A stretch of 64,000 nt of DNA from Actinomadura rupiterrae (GTDB lineage Bacteria > Actinomycetota > Actinomycetes > Streptosporangiales > Streptosporangiaceae): assembly GCF_024172125.1 (NCBI RefSeq), contig NZ_JAMZEA010000008.1, forward strand, positions 496,001 through 560,000. The letters run 5' to 3'. How positions within the stretch are numbered: position 1 is the first letter of the stretch; each line of letters opens with the position of its first letter. The notes beneath the pieces are model-generated. The model was not told the origin of the DNA. It did not search any database and was given only the letters and a program-made list of their open reading frames with translations. Both the position numbers and the translations under genes were made by a program. Shown here piece by piece: positions 41,076-49,943 of the stretch.

Positions 41076-42130
41076 GCGTCCACGGAGGAGACGACGCGAA
41101 CCCCGATGCGAGTTCCGGAGCCGCCCCGGGGACGAGCCGGACGGAGGAGTTCGAGGAGCTCCGCCCGCTGCTGTTCTCGATCGCGTACCGGATCCTGAGC
41201 AGCGTGACCGAGGCCGAGGACGCCGTTCAGGAGGCATGGCTGCGGTACGAGGCGGCCGGCACGGCGCCCGAGTCGCCGAAGGCGTACCTGTCGGCCGTGG
41301 TCACGCACATCTCGATCAACGTGCTGCGGTCGGCGCGCGTCCGGCGCGAGGAGTACGTCGGGCCGTGGCTGCCCGAGCCGCTGCTCGCCGACCCCTACGA
41401 CGACCCGCAGCGGTCGGCGGAGCTGGCCGACTCGGTGTCGATGGCGGCGCTGCTGCTCCTCGAACGGCTCAGCCCGCTCGAACGCGCCGTGTTCGTGCTG
41501 CGCGAGGTGTTCGGATTCGGCTTTCCCGAGGTCGCGCAGGCGGTCGGGCGGTCCGAGGCGGCGTGCCGCCAGCTGGCCGTCCGGGCGCGGCGGCACATGG
41601 ACGAGGGCCGTCCGCGCTTCGAGGCGGACCGGCGGGAGCGGCGGGAGCTGGCCGAACGCTTCCTCGACGCCTTCCGCCAGGGCGACGTGGACGCGCTGGC
41701 CGGGATGCTCGCCGCCGACGTCCACATGGTCGCCGACAGCGGCGGCAAGGCGCCGCAGTGGGGCAAGGGGGTCTTCGGCTCGGCGAACGTGCTGCGGCTG
41801 CTCGCCGCGATGTCCGGGCCGCTCGCCGGGATCGGCGTCGCGGTGGAGCCGCACGCGGTGAACGGCCAGCCCGGCGCGATCTTCCGGGACCGCACCGGCC
41901 GCGTCCTCAACACCTGGACGCTCGACGTCCTCGACGGCCGGATCCAGGCGATCCGGACGGTCATCAACCCCGACAAGCTCGCCCATCTCGGACCGGTGGC
42001 CGACGCCTGGGAGGTCAACCGCGAGGCGAACGCCCACCGGAACGAGTCCGGAGCCGGAACGCACCGGAACGAGTCCGGAGCCGGAACGTACCGACACGGT
42101 CCCGGAGGCGGAGCGCGCCGCGAGGGGTGA
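41072..42130 (+). CDS. ECF41-family sigma factor (third copy)
   Basis: This 352-residue protein has sigma region 2 (LLFSIAYRILSSVTEAEDAV), WLPEPLL, sigma region 4 (LSPLERAVFVLREVFGFGF), and a SnoaL-like domain with DSGGKA (for DGGGK) and NPDKL. It is closely similar to the copy at 31443 across the sigma domains, so the two may derive from a duplication. The C-terminus ends in a repeated tail (HRNESGAGT twice, then YRHGPGGG). It is coupled to the epimerase gene and followed by a strong terminator. Confidence 0.9.
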   Translation: MSVHGGDDANPDASSGAAPGTSRTEEFEELRPLLFSIAYRILSSVTEAEDAVQEAWLRYEAAGTAPESPKAYLSAVVTHISINVLRSARVRREEYVGPWLPEPLLADPYDDPQRSAELADSVSMAALLLLERLSPLERAVFVLREVFGFGFPEVAQAVGRSEAACRQLAVRARRHMDEGRPRFEADRRERRELAERFLDAFRQGDVDALAGMLAADVHMVADSGGKAPQWGKGVFGSANVLRLLAAMSGPLAGIGVAVEPHAVNGQPGAIFRDRTGRVLNTWTLDVLDGRIQAIRTVINPDKLAHLGPVADAWEVNREANAHRNESGAGTHRNESGAGTYRHGPGGGARREG

Positions 42131-42143
42131 CGCCGTACGCGAA

Positions 42144-42172
42144 GAGCGCGGGAGGCCGGGCCTCCCGCGCTC
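42144..42172. terminator. Strong bidirectional hairpin terminator
   Basis: GAGCGCGGGAGGC (42144-42156) and GCCTCCCGCGCTC (42160-42172) form a perfect 13-bp stem with a 3-nt loop between the convergent ECF41 and MmpL genes. Confidence 0.85.
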
Positions 42173-42190
42173 GCGAACCGGACAGGACGA

Positions 42191-44422
42191 TCAGACCCCG
42201 GCGGGCTCCTCGACCGCAGTGGGAACCGGAGCCGAGGCGCGGCGGCGGAACGGCATCCACCAGTTGGCCTTGCCGAACAGCTCCATCACCGCCGGAACCA
42301 GGACGAGCCGGACGATCGTCGCGTCCACCAGGACCGCGACCGACATGCCGAGGCCGATCTGCTTCACCCCGACGTCCGGCCCGAGCAGGGACGTCGTGAA
42401 GACGGCGACCATGATCGCCGCGGCGGCGGTGATGACCTTGGCGGTGCGGGCCAGGCCGTGCGAGACGGCCGTCCTCGTGTCGCCGGTCCGGACGTACTCC
42501 TCGCGGACCCGCGAGATCAGGAAGACCTCGTAGTCCATGGACAGCCCGAACAGGATCGGGAACATCATCATCGGCACCCAGCTCGTGACCGGCATCGCGG
42601 TCGGGAACCCGAGCGCCTTGCCGAGCCACCCCCACTGGACGACCGCGACGAGCACCCCGTAGGCGGCGCCGATCGACAGCAGGTTCATCACGGCCGCCTG
42701 GACCGCGATCGTCACCGACCGGACCAGCGCGAGCAGCAGGACCAGCGACAGCGCCAGCACGACCGCGATCATCAGCGGCAGCCGCGCGCCGATCATGTCG
42801 GAGAAGTCGACCGTCACCGGGTTCGGCCCGCCGAGGTGGACGGCCTTGCCGCCCGGCACGCCCGGCAGCACGTCGTCCCGGAGGTGGTGCACCAGGCGCG
42901 GCGTCGCCTTGTCCTGGTAGCCGGTCGTCGGGAAGGCCATGAAGACGGCGGCCTGCCCGTCCTTGCTGACCCGCGGCGGCGTGACGTAGGCGACGCCCTC
43001 GGTCTTCGAGACCGCCTGGACGATCGGGCGCAGGTCGGCGTCGCGGGACGCGATCGGCGTGGCGAAGACGAACGGCGCGCCGTAACCGGGCCCGAAGCCT
43101 TCGGACAGGATGCGGTACGAGACGTAGCTGCTGCGGTCGTGCGGCTGGACGCTGGCGTCCGGCAGGCTCAGCCGCATCGACAGCGCGGGCGCCGCGAGGA
43201 CGAGCAGCCCCGCCGTGGCCAGCGCGGCCGCGACCCACGGCCGCCGCTGCACCAGCGCCGCCCACCGCTCCGCCGCCGTCCGTCGGGCGTGCCCCCGCCC
43301 CTGCCCGTCCACGACGCCCTGCACGGCCTCGGAGGCCGGGACGTTCGCCGCGGCCTGGGCGTTCCGGGCGCGCTCGGCGCGGGTGGTCCGGCGGGGCAGG
43401 CGCAGGGAGTTGATCTTGTAGCCGGCGAAGCCCAGGAAGGCGGGCAGCAGCGTCACGGCCGCGACCATCGTGACCAGGACGGTCACCGACGCGGCGATCG
43501 CGACGCCGGTCATCAGCCGCTGCCCCATCGCGACCAGGCCGAGGAGCGCGATCACGACGGTCGTCCCGGCGAACAGCACCGCGTGCCCGGCGGTCGTGAT
43601 GGCCCTGACCGTGGCGGCCTCGGGCAGGTCGCCGTCCTTCAGCGCCTCCTTGAAGCGGGTCACGATGAACAGCGCGTAGTCGATGCCGACGCCGAGGCCG
43701 ATCAGCGCGGACACGACCACGGTGAAGTCCGGCGCGGGGAAGATGTACCCGACCAGCTTCATCAGCGCGATGCCGCCGACGATCGCCATCAGCGCGGTCA
43801 CGATCGGCAGGCCCATCGCGACCAGCGAGCCGAACGCGATGAACAGGATCACCGCCGCGGCGAGCACGCCGACGCTCTCGCCGGCGCCCTGCCCGGGCGT
43901 CTCGGCCTTCTCGGCGTTGTCGCCGCCGAGGCCGAGCGTCACGCCGCCGCCGGACGCGTCCTTGACCGCCGTCACCAGCGACCGCACGTCGCCGATCTTG
44001 ACGTTCTGGCTGGTCAGCGGGATGGTCGTGCGCGCGATTCGGCGGTCCTTGGTGACCAGTGCCGGGTCCCGGTAGGGCGAGACGATCGGGCCGGTGGCGG
44101 GCGAGGCGTCCAGCTCGGCGACGAGCTTGTCGATCTTCTGCTTGGCGGCCGGGTCGTCGATGCCCCGGTCCGCCTTGATGGCGAGGGTGAGCGTGTCGCC
44201 CTGCTGCTCGGGGAAATGCTTTTCGATGAGTTTCTGCGCCCGTGCGGATTCGGACGCGTTGCCGGAGAAATCGTTGTCGGACGCGGCGCCGAAGCCGAAA
44301 CCGGCGAACGCCACCGCGATCACCCCGGCGACCCAGAGCAGCAGGACCAGGCGTCTGCGCCGGTGGCAGAAGCGGGCGAGCCCGGCGAGGAAACCGTCCT
44401 CGCGGGCCTTCTCGGTCGTCAT
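42191..44422 (-). CDS. MmpL/RND-family transporter
   Basis: This 743-residue protein has two MMPL halves. Each starts with a TM helix and a periplasmic loop (FGFGAASDNDFSG after TM1), then TM bundles (ALIGLGVGIDYALFIVTRFK; LFGLSMDYEVFLISRVRE) with the GxGxDY/GxSMDY proton-relay motif. Actinobacterial MmpL proteins export lipids or siderophores, or act in resistance. ATG 44422 follows AGGAG. It is divergent from the two-component system, which may regulate it (inference from position). Confidence 0.9.
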   Translation of the reverse strand: MTTEKAREDGFLAGLARFCHRRRRLVLLLWVAGVIAVAFAGFGFGAASDNDFSGNASESARAQKLIEKHFPEQQGDTLTLAIKADRGIDDPAAKQKIDKLVAELDASPATGPIVSPYRDPALVTKDRRIARTTIPLTSQNVKIGDVRSLVTAVKDASGGGVTLGLGGDNAEKAETPGQGAGESVGVLAAAVILFIAFGSLVAMGLPIVTALMAIVGGIALMKLVGYIFPAPDFTVVVSALIGLGVGIDYALFIVTRFKEALKDGDLPEAATVRAITTAGHAVLFAGTTVVIALLGLVAMGQRLMTGVAIAASVTVLVTMVAAVTLLPAFLGFAGYKINSLRLPRRTTRAERARNAQAAANVPASEAVQGVVDGQGRGHARRTAAERWAALVQRRPWVAAALATAGLLVLAAPALSMRLSLPDASVQPHDRSSYVSYRILSEGFGPGYGAPFVFATPIASRDADLRPIVQAVSKTEGVAYVTPPRVSKDGQAAVFMAFPTTGYQDKATPRLVHHLRDDVLPGVPGGKAVHLGGPNPVTVDFSDMIGARLPLMIAVVLALSLVLLLALVRSVTIAVQAAVMNLLSIGAAYGVLVAVVQWGWLGKALGFPTAMPVTSWVPMMMFPILFGLSMDYEVFLISRVREEYVRTGDTRTAVSHGLARTAKVITAAAAIMVAVFTTSLLGPDVGVKQIGLGMSVAVLVDATIVRLVLVPAVMELFGKANWWMPFRRRASAPVPTAVEEPAGV

Positions 44423-44568
44423 CGTCAACTCCTGAGCAGTCGTTCGTCACGGCTGGACGGAATTGATGATTCCGGCCGGATCCGCGCGGCGCGTCCGCCC
44501 GGCGAAGGCAATGTGCGCTACGTCCGGCGGCGCAATTCACGCGCCTTTCTGCTGCGGACGATGTGGAT

Positions 44569-44586
44569 CTACTGCGGGCGCAGTAG
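44569..44586. promoter_or_regulatory. 18-bp palindrome between MmpL and histidine kinase genes
   Basis: CTACTGCG and CGCAGTAG around GG (44569-44586) form a perfect 8-bp inverted repeat 59 bp before the kinase gene. It is a plausible response-regulator or repressor site for both divergent units. Confidence 0.65.
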
Positions 44587-44644
44587 CGGACCGCTCGTCC
44601 GCGCGCAGGAGGTGGCCGCGCCGGGATGCGGCTAGGTTGCGGCT

Positions 44645-45793
44645 ATGCGTACCGGACTGGCGGCTTTGAGCACTGGAACGTCCGCCGTCTGGGCCCGGGG
44701 CAGGGACTGGATCATCGCGGTCTGCCTGGCGGGGGCCCTCCTGACCACCGCGTTCGCCCAGGGACGTCCCGCGACCGCCCTGGAGATCCTCGGCTACGCG
44801 CTGATCGGCGGCAGCGGCCTCGCGCTGGCGTTCGTCCGCAAGGCCCCGGTGGTCGTCCTCGGCGTGACGTGGGTGTGCGTGGCGGGCTACCAGGCGCTCG
44901 GGTGCGAGGTGCCCGCGGTGGCGTTCCTGTTCGCGGTGTACGCGGCCGTCCGGGCGGGGCATCACGCGGTCTCGGTCGCGGCGAGCGTGACGCTGCTGCT
45001 CACGCTGCCGCTCGCGGCCCTGCTCGCCCCGCGCGGCTGGTCGCTGGCCGAGGCGGTCGCGCAGGCCCGCGGCGTCCTGGAGATCGCGTGGCTGATCGCC
45101 GCCGGGGCCGCCGGGGTGGCGCTGCGGCAGGCCGAGCGGCGCGCGGACGAGGCGGAGCGCACCCGCGAGGAGACCGCCCGGCTGCGCGCGAGCGAGGAGC
45201 GCCTGCACATCGCGCGCGAGCTGCACGACTCGCTCACCCACCAGATCTCGATCATCAAGGTGCAGGCCGGGGTGGCGGTGCACCTGGCCCGCAAGCGCGG
45301 CGAGGAGGTGCCCGCGGCGCTGCTCGCGATCCAGGAGGCCGGACGGGAGGCGACCCGCGAGCTGCGCGCGACCCTGGAGACGCTGCGGGACGACGCGGCC
45401 ACCCCGCCGCACGGTCTCGACCACGTCTCCGACCTGGTCGAACGCGCCCGCGGGACGGGCCTGGCGACGACCCTGACGATCGAGGGCCAGCGGCACGACG
45501 TCCCGACCGAGGTGGACCGGACGGCCTACCGGATCGTCCAGGAGTCCCTGACGAACACCGCCCGGCACGCCGCCGCGACGACCGCGTCCATCGTGATCGA
45601 CTACCGTCCGGGGATGCTCGCGATCAGGGTGGACGACGACGGCAGGGCGACGCCGGGCCACGCGCCCGTCCCGGGTGTCGGACTGCTCGGCATGCGCGAG
45701 CGCGTGACCGCCCTCGGCGGCCGCCTGCGCGCCGAACCCCGAGGCGAAGGTGGCTTCACCGTCCAGGCCGAACTCCCCGTAGGCCCCGCATGA
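44645..45793 (+). CDS. NarL-type sensor histidine kinase
   Basis: This 382-residue protein has about five TM segments in the first 150 residues, a HisKA_3 dimerisation region with RELHDSLTHQ (phospho-acceptor H194) and a HATPase_c domain (ESLTNTARHAAATTA; VDDDGRATPG; GLLGMRERVTALGG). It partners the response regulator that follows. No extracytoplasmic sensor domain is seen, so the signal is probably membrane-associated, such as an antibiotic or cell-wall stress; this is inference from related systems. Confidence 0.92.
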   Translation: MRTGLAALSTGTSAVWARGRDWIIAVCLAGALLTTAFAQGRPATALEILGYALIGGSGLALAFVRKAPVVVLGVTWVCVAGYQALGCEVPAVAFLFAVYAAVRAGHHAVSVAASVTLLLTLPLAALLAPRGWSLAEAVAQARGVLEIAWLIAAGAAGVALRQAERRADEAERTREETARLRASEERLHIARELHDSLTHQISIIKVQAGVAVHLARKRGEEVPAALLAIQEAGREATRELRATLETLRDDAATPPHGLDHVSDLVERARGTGLATTLTIEGQRHDVPTEVDRTAYRIVQESLTNTARHAAATTASIVIDYRPGMLAIRVDDDGRATPGHAPVPGVGLLGMRERVTALGGRLRAEPRGEGGFTVQAELPVGPA

Positions 45794-45800
45794 CCCGCGA

Positions 45801-45876
45801 GCAGGACGAGCGGCCGGTGAGGTCTTCGTGATCCGTGTGCAGGACGAGCGGTTGGTGGCGTGCTCGTGATCCGGGT
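45801..45876 (+). repeat. 38-bp imperfect tandem duplication at the kinase-regulator junction
   Basis: The segment starting GCAGGACGAGCGG at 45801 is repeated at 45839 with a few changes. Each copy ends with a GTGATCCG start-like sequence (45828 and 45866). Because 38 is not a multiple of three, only the second GTG reads into the regulator. Confidence 0.75.
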
Positions 45877-46528
45877 GCTTCTGGTGGACGATCAGCCATT
45901 GCTGCGCGGCGGGTTCCGGGCGCTGCTCGATGCCGAGGACGACATCGAGGTGGTGGCCGAGGCGGCGGACGGCGCGGAGGGGCACGCGCTCGCCCGCGAG
46001 ACGCTGCCCGACGTCGCGCTCGTGGACATCCAGATGCCCGTCCTGGACGGCATCGAGACGACCCGGCGGATCGCGGCGGATCCGGCGCTGGCCGGGGTGC
46101 ACGTGGTCATCCTGACCAACTACGGCTTCGACGAGTACGTCTTCAACGCGCTGCGCGCCGGGGCCGCGGGCTTCCTGGTCAAGGACATCGAGCCGGAGGA
46201 CCTCCTGCACTCGGTGCGGGTCGCGGCGCGCGGGGACGCGCTGCTCGCGCCGTCCATCACCCGGCGGCTGATCGGCCAGTACGTCGCGCGGCCGCCCCGG
46301 ACGGGCGCCGGGACGGGCCTGGACGAGCTGACCAACCGCGAGCGCGAGGCGGTCGCGCTGGTCGCGCAGGGGCTGTCGAACGACGAGATCGCGGTCCGCA
46401 TGGCGATCAGCCCGGTGACCGCGAAGACGCACGTCAACCGGGCGATGATCAAGCTGCACGCGCGGGACCGCGCGCAGCTGGTCGTGCTGGCCTACGAGTC
46501 CGGCCTGGTGGCGCCCCGGACGTCCTGA
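45866..46528 (+). CDS. NarL/FixJ-family response regulator
   Basis: This 220-residue protein has a receiver domain (VLLVDDQPLLRGGF; phospho-acceptor D54 in ALVDIQMP; FLVKDIEPEDLL) and a LuxR-type helix-turn-helix (LTNREREAVALVAQGLSNDE, then TAKTHVNRAMIKL). GTG 45866 is preferred; GTG 45860 is in frame. It forms an operon with the kinase. Its 3' end overlaps the convergent XRE gene by 37 nt. Confidence 0.92.
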   Translation: MIRVLLVDDQPLLRGGFRALLDAEDDIEVVAEAADGAEGHALARETLPDVALVDIQMPVLDGIETTRRIAADPALAGVHVVILTNYGFDEYVFNALRAGAAGFLVKDIEPEDLLHSVRVAARGDALLAPSITRRLIGQYVARPPRTGAGTGLDELTNREREAVALVAQGLSNDEIAVRMAISPVTAKTHVNRAMIKLHARDRAQLVVLAYESGLVAPRTS

Positions 46529-47370
46529 AGCTCCTGCTGGGACAGCGTCGCCAGCAGCCGCAGCGCCGCCTCCGACGGCGAGCCCTCCTCGACCGTGTGT
46601 GCGATGAGCGCCTGGTCGGGGTCGTCGGGCAGCCGCAGCGTCTCGTACGCGAGGTCCAGGCGTCCGACGACCGGGTGCAGGTAGATGTACCGGCCGTGCG
46701 TCTTGTCCTTGACCTGGTGCTCCGCCCACGCGGTGCGGAACTGGGCGCTCTCGGCCGACAGCTCCTCGATCAGCGCGGCGGTGCGCGGGTCGTCGGGATG
46801 CCGGGACGAGTCGAGCCGCAGGAACGCGGCGACGTCGGCGACCTTGCCCGGCCAGTCCTCGTAGAGCGCGCGGACACCCTCGTCCAGGCAGACGAGCCGG
46901 GCGAGGTTGCGCTCCTCCGGCGGCAGCGCGCCGAAGTCGGTGATCAGCGCCGCGGCGAGCCGGTTCCAGGCGAGCACGTCGGTGTCGCGGCCGACGACGT
47001 AGGCGGGCACGTCGGGCGCCGCGTCCAGGAGCCGCCGCAGGCCCGGCCGGACGGTCTGCGGCGGGGACGGGGCGTCCGTCCCCGACCAGGGCCGGGCCAG
47101 CCGGAACAGGTGCTCGCGCTCGGCCGGGTTCAGCCGCAGCGCGCGGGCGACGGCGTCCAGGACCTCCTCGGAGAAGTGCAGCGTGCGGCCCTGTTCGAGC
47201 CGGACGTAGTGGTCCACGCTGACCCCGGCCAGCAGGGCCAGCTCCTCGCGGCGCAGCCCGGGGACCCGCCGGCGTCCGCCGTAGTCGGGCAGCCCGAGCT
47301 CTTCGGGCCGCAGCCGGGCCCGGCGTGACCGGAGGAACTCGCCCAGTTCGGCGCGCCTGTCCAAGACCAT
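46492..47370 (-). CDS. XRE regulator with MmyB-like ligand domain
   Basis: This 292-residue protein has an N-terminal helix-turn-helix (PGLRREELALLAGVSVDHYV, then RLEQGRTLHFSEEVL) and a C-terminal MmyB/PAS-like domain (PAYVVGRDTDVLAWNRLAAA; HPVVGRLDLAYETLRLP; DPDQALIAHT). ATG 47370 is the natural start. It is divergent from the aldo/keto reductase 192 bp away, and such regulators usually control a divergent oxidoreductase, often responding to a lipid-like ligand. Confidence 0.9.
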   Translation of the reverse strand: MVLDRRAELGEFLRSRRARLRPEELGLPDYGGRRRVPGLRREELALLAGVSVDHYVRLEQGRTLHFSEEVLDAVARALRLNPAEREHLFRLARPWSGTDAPSPPQTVRPGLRRLLDAAPDVPAYVVGRDTDVLAWNRLAAALITDFGALPPEERNLARLVCLDEGVRALYEDWPGKVADVAAFLRLDSSRHPDDPRTAALIEELSAESAQFRTAWAEHQVKDKTHGRYIYLHPVVGRLDLAYETLRLPDDPDQALIAHTVEEGSPSEAALRLLATLSQQELQDVRGATRPDS

Positions 47371-47562
47371 GGCTCCAGTATCGCGCTCCGGGCCAAGTGG
47401 TTCCTGGTCACGTCGCGCCCAGGCAACCGGCATGCCGCGCCCAGTCACGCAGAGCAGCCTGGTCACGTCGCGCCCAGGCACGCGCTGGCACTGGGTAGCG
47501 CGCTTGCGCCGGACGACAGTGATGGTCATCCGATCCGCATCGAGCAAGGAAGCACCACGAAG

Positions 47563-48606
47563 ATGACCGACACTGTTCGCTTCGGCCGCACCGACATGGA
47601 GATCACCCGCCTCGGCTTCGGGTCGTGGGCGGTCGCGGGGCCCGGCTGGAAGTTCGGCTGGGGCGCGACCGACGACGCCGAGTCGATCGAGGCCGTCCGG
47701 CACGCGGTCCGGTCCGGGGTCAACTGGATCGACACCGCCGCCGTGTACGGCCTCGGGCACTCCGAGGAGCTGGTCGGGAAGGCGGTCGCGGGGCTGCCCG
47801 AGTCCGAGCGCCCGTACGTGTTCACCAAGGCCGGCCTGGTCTGGGACCCCGCCGACCCGCAGGCCGCGCCGCGCCGGATCATGAAGCCGGCGAGCGTCCG
47901 GCGCGAGCTGGAGGACTCGCTGCGCCGCCTCGGCGTCGAGCGCATCGACCTCTACCAGGTGCACTACCCGGACACCGGCGAGTCGCTGGAGTACGCGGGC
48001 GGCGGGTTCGGCGCGGTGTCGCCGAACGCGACGCCGCTGGAGGAGTACTGGCAGGTCATGGCCGACCTGAAGGCCGAGGGCAAGGTCCGCGCGATCGGCC
48101 TGTCGAACCACTCCGTCGAGGAGCTGGAGGCGGCCGAGAAGATCGCCCACGTGGACGCGATCCAGCCGCCGTTCTCGGCCATCAACCGGTCGGCCGCCGC
48201 CGAGATCGCCTGGGCGCGCGGCAACGACACCGCCGTGATCGGCTACTCGCCGCTCCAGTCCGGCCTGCTCACCGGCGCGTTCTCCGCCGAGCGGGTCGCG
48301 AACCTGCCCGCCGACGACTGGCGGCTCGGGCACGCCGACTTCACCACGGGCCTGGCCGCCAACCTCCAGGTCGCCGAGGCGCTGCGGCCGATCGCCGCCC
48401 GGCACGGCGTGACCGTCCCCGAGGCCGCGATCGCGTGGGCGCTGGCCTGGCCCGGCATCACCGGCGCGATCGTCGGCGCTCGGACGTCCGCGCAGGTGGA
48501 CGGCTGGATCGGCGCCGCCGAGGTGACGCTCACCCAGGACGACCTGGACGCCGTCTCCGCCGCGATCACCGCGTCCGGCGCCGGCACCGGCCCGGCCCGC
48601 CCGTGA
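47563..48606 (+). CDS. Aldo/keto reductase
   Basis: This 347-residue (beta/alpha)8 AKR has the catalytic tetrad D (WIDTAAVYG), Y (same block), K (VFTKAGL) and H (YQVHYPD), plus NADPH-binding IGLSNHS and GYSPLQSGLLTG. ATG 47563 is used. The stop overlaps the next gene's GTG (GTGA), coupling it to the ABM monooxygenase. It is probably under the divergent MmyB-like regulator. Confidence 0.92.
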   Translation: MTDTVRFGRTDMEITRLGFGSWAVAGPGWKFGWGATDDAESIEAVRHAVRSGVNWIDTAAVYGLGHSEELVGKAVAGLPESERPYVFTKAGLVWDPADPQAAPRRIMKPASVRRELEDSLRRLGVERIDLYQVHYPDTGESLEYAGGGFGAVSPNATPLEEYWQVMADLKAEGKVRAIGLSNHSVEELEAAEKIAHVDAIQPPFSAINRSAAAEIAWARGNDTAVIGYSPLQSGLLTGAFSAERVANLPADDWRLGHADFTTGLAANLQVAEALRPIAARHGVTVPEAAIAWALAWPGITGAIVGARTSAQVDGWIGAAEVTLTQDDLDAVSAAITASGAGTGPARP

Positions 48607-48938
48607 CCCCCGGGGGCACGGCGCTGGTCGTGGTGGCGGAGCTCCGGGCCGTGCCGGGGCAGGAGGACCGGCTGCGCACCGCGCTGGAGGCGATGATCGA
48701 GCCGTCCCTGGACGAGCCCGGATGCCTCGCCTACCAGCCCTACACCGACCCGAACGACCCGTCCCGCATGCTCGTCGTCGAGGAGTGGACCGGCCAGGAC
48801 GCCCTGGACGAGCACTTCACGACACCGCACTTCCGGCACGTCGAGCAGGTGCTGGCGTCGATCCTCGCCGAACCCGTCACCATCAGGAGGCTGGCCGAAA
48901 TCTGGGTTGAGCCGCCGCCAACGGAGGTCACGGGTTGA
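48603..48938 (+). CDS. Antibiotic biosynthesis monooxygenase (ABM) domain protein
   Basis: This 111-residue ferredoxin-like dimeric fold has VVVAELRAVPGQEDRLRTAL, CLAYQPYTDPNDPSRMLVVE and EHFTTPHFRHVEQVLASI blocks typical of ABM proteins. The GTG overlaps the AKR stop. ABM enzymes oxidise phenolics or act as quinone/heme monooxygenases. Pairing with an AKR suggests quinone or xenobiotic reduction chemistry (inference). Its 3' end overlaps the convergent ArsR gene by 11 nt. Confidence 0.85.
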   Translation: MTPGGTALVVVAELRAVPGQEDRLRTALEAMIEPSLDEPGCLAYQPYTDPNDPSRMLVVEEWTGQDALDEHFTTPHFRHVEQVLASILAEPVTIRRLAEIWVEPPPTEVTG

Positions 48939-49887
48939 GCAGGGCGTCGCCGACGGCCGTCCGGCGGTAGAGGACCTGGCGGCCGTCGCGCGCCCGGCTC
49001 ACCAGGCCGGTCGCGTGCAGCACCTGGAGGTGCTGGGAGATCGCGCTCGGCGTGACCCGGAGGCGGCGGGCGATCTCGATCGTCGGCAGGGGCTCGGCGA
49101 GCAGCGCGAGCAGCCGGACCTTGGGCGCGCCGAGCAGGGCGTCCAGCGCCGGGAGGTCGGGCGGGGGCGGCGCCTCCCAGAGCGTGCCGACGCCCCGGCA
49201 GGGGTAGGCGAGCACCGGCGGCTCGTCCGGGCTCAGCGGCGGGGCGGGCTTGTGGACGAAGACCGACGGCATGAGCAGCAGCCCGCGCCCCCGCGCCGCG
49301 ACGTGGTGGTGGCTGATCATCTTGCTGATGTGCAGCACGCCGTCCTGCCAGCGCAGGTTCGGGTGCATGTCGGCGAACAGCAGGCGCGCGCCGCCCAGGG
49401 CGAGGCGGCGCGCGCGGTAGGTCATGTCGGCTTCCAGGACGAGCCGCATCCGCTGCCAGTGCGGCGCGATCGCCAGCTCCCAGAACCGGTGCAGGACGTC
49501 GCAGATGGCCTCGTGGAGCGCGGCGGTGTCCGGGGCGCGGAGCGGTTCGGGCAGGTCGTTCGGCGCGTGGGCGGCAGCGAGGTCGCGCCGGACGTGGGCG
49601 GTGGGCGTCCGCCGCACGCGGTCCAGTTCCGCTTCGAAGCGGGGCTCGAACTCGTCCGGACGGGGCGTCAGGTGGTCGGGCAGCGTGCGGCGGGCGCTGA
49701 CCAGGGACAGCAGCAGGCGCAGGTCCGAGGGGTCCACGGCGTCCAGGGCGGCCCGGCGCCACGGCAGGTGCAGCGCCGACAGGCTCGGGTCGCGCAGCAC
49801 GCGGAGGCTGACGACGGTCTCGTGCAGGGGCGAGACGGCGAACCTCGTGTCGGCGAGGTCCTCGACGTCCAGCTCGAAACTGATCAT
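48928..49887 (-). CDS. ArsR-family regulator with N-terminal DUF5937-like domain
   Basis: This 319-residue protein has a long N-terminal region (LDVEDLADTRFAVSPLHETV, SLRVL) as in DUF5937 regulators and a C-terminal ArsR winged helix (LLAEPLPTIEIARRLRVTPS, then AISQHLQVLHATGLVSRARD). ATG 49887 is chosen; upstream in-frame starts run into the divergent promoter. It is divergent from the MFS gene at 49944, which is its likely target. Confidence 0.88.
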   Translation of the reverse strand: MISFELDVEDLADTRFAVSPLHETVVSLRVLRDPSLSALHLPWRRAALDAVDPSDLRLLLSLVSARRTLPDHLTPRPDEFEPRFEAELDRVRRTPTAHVRRDLAAAHAPNDLPEPLRAPDTAALHEAICDVLHRFWELAIAPHWQRMRLVLEADMTYRARRLALGGARLLFADMHPNLRWQDGVLHISKMISHHHVAARGRGLLLMPSVFVHKPAPPLSPDEPPVLAYPCRGVGTLWEAPPPPDLPALDALLGAPKVRLLALLAEPLPTIEIARRLRVTPSAISQHLQVLHATGLVSRARDGRQVLYRRTAVGDALLNP

Positions 49888-49943
49888 TAAGTTCCACGCT
49901 ACATCCATTGGCGACCGCCGCCGCATGCCGTGGACTCGACCGC

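Noticed and set aside
41033..42097. Antisense frame across the third ECF41 gene
   Set aside because: A typical antisense shadow of a high-GC gene; the sense frame contains all sigma-factor motifs.
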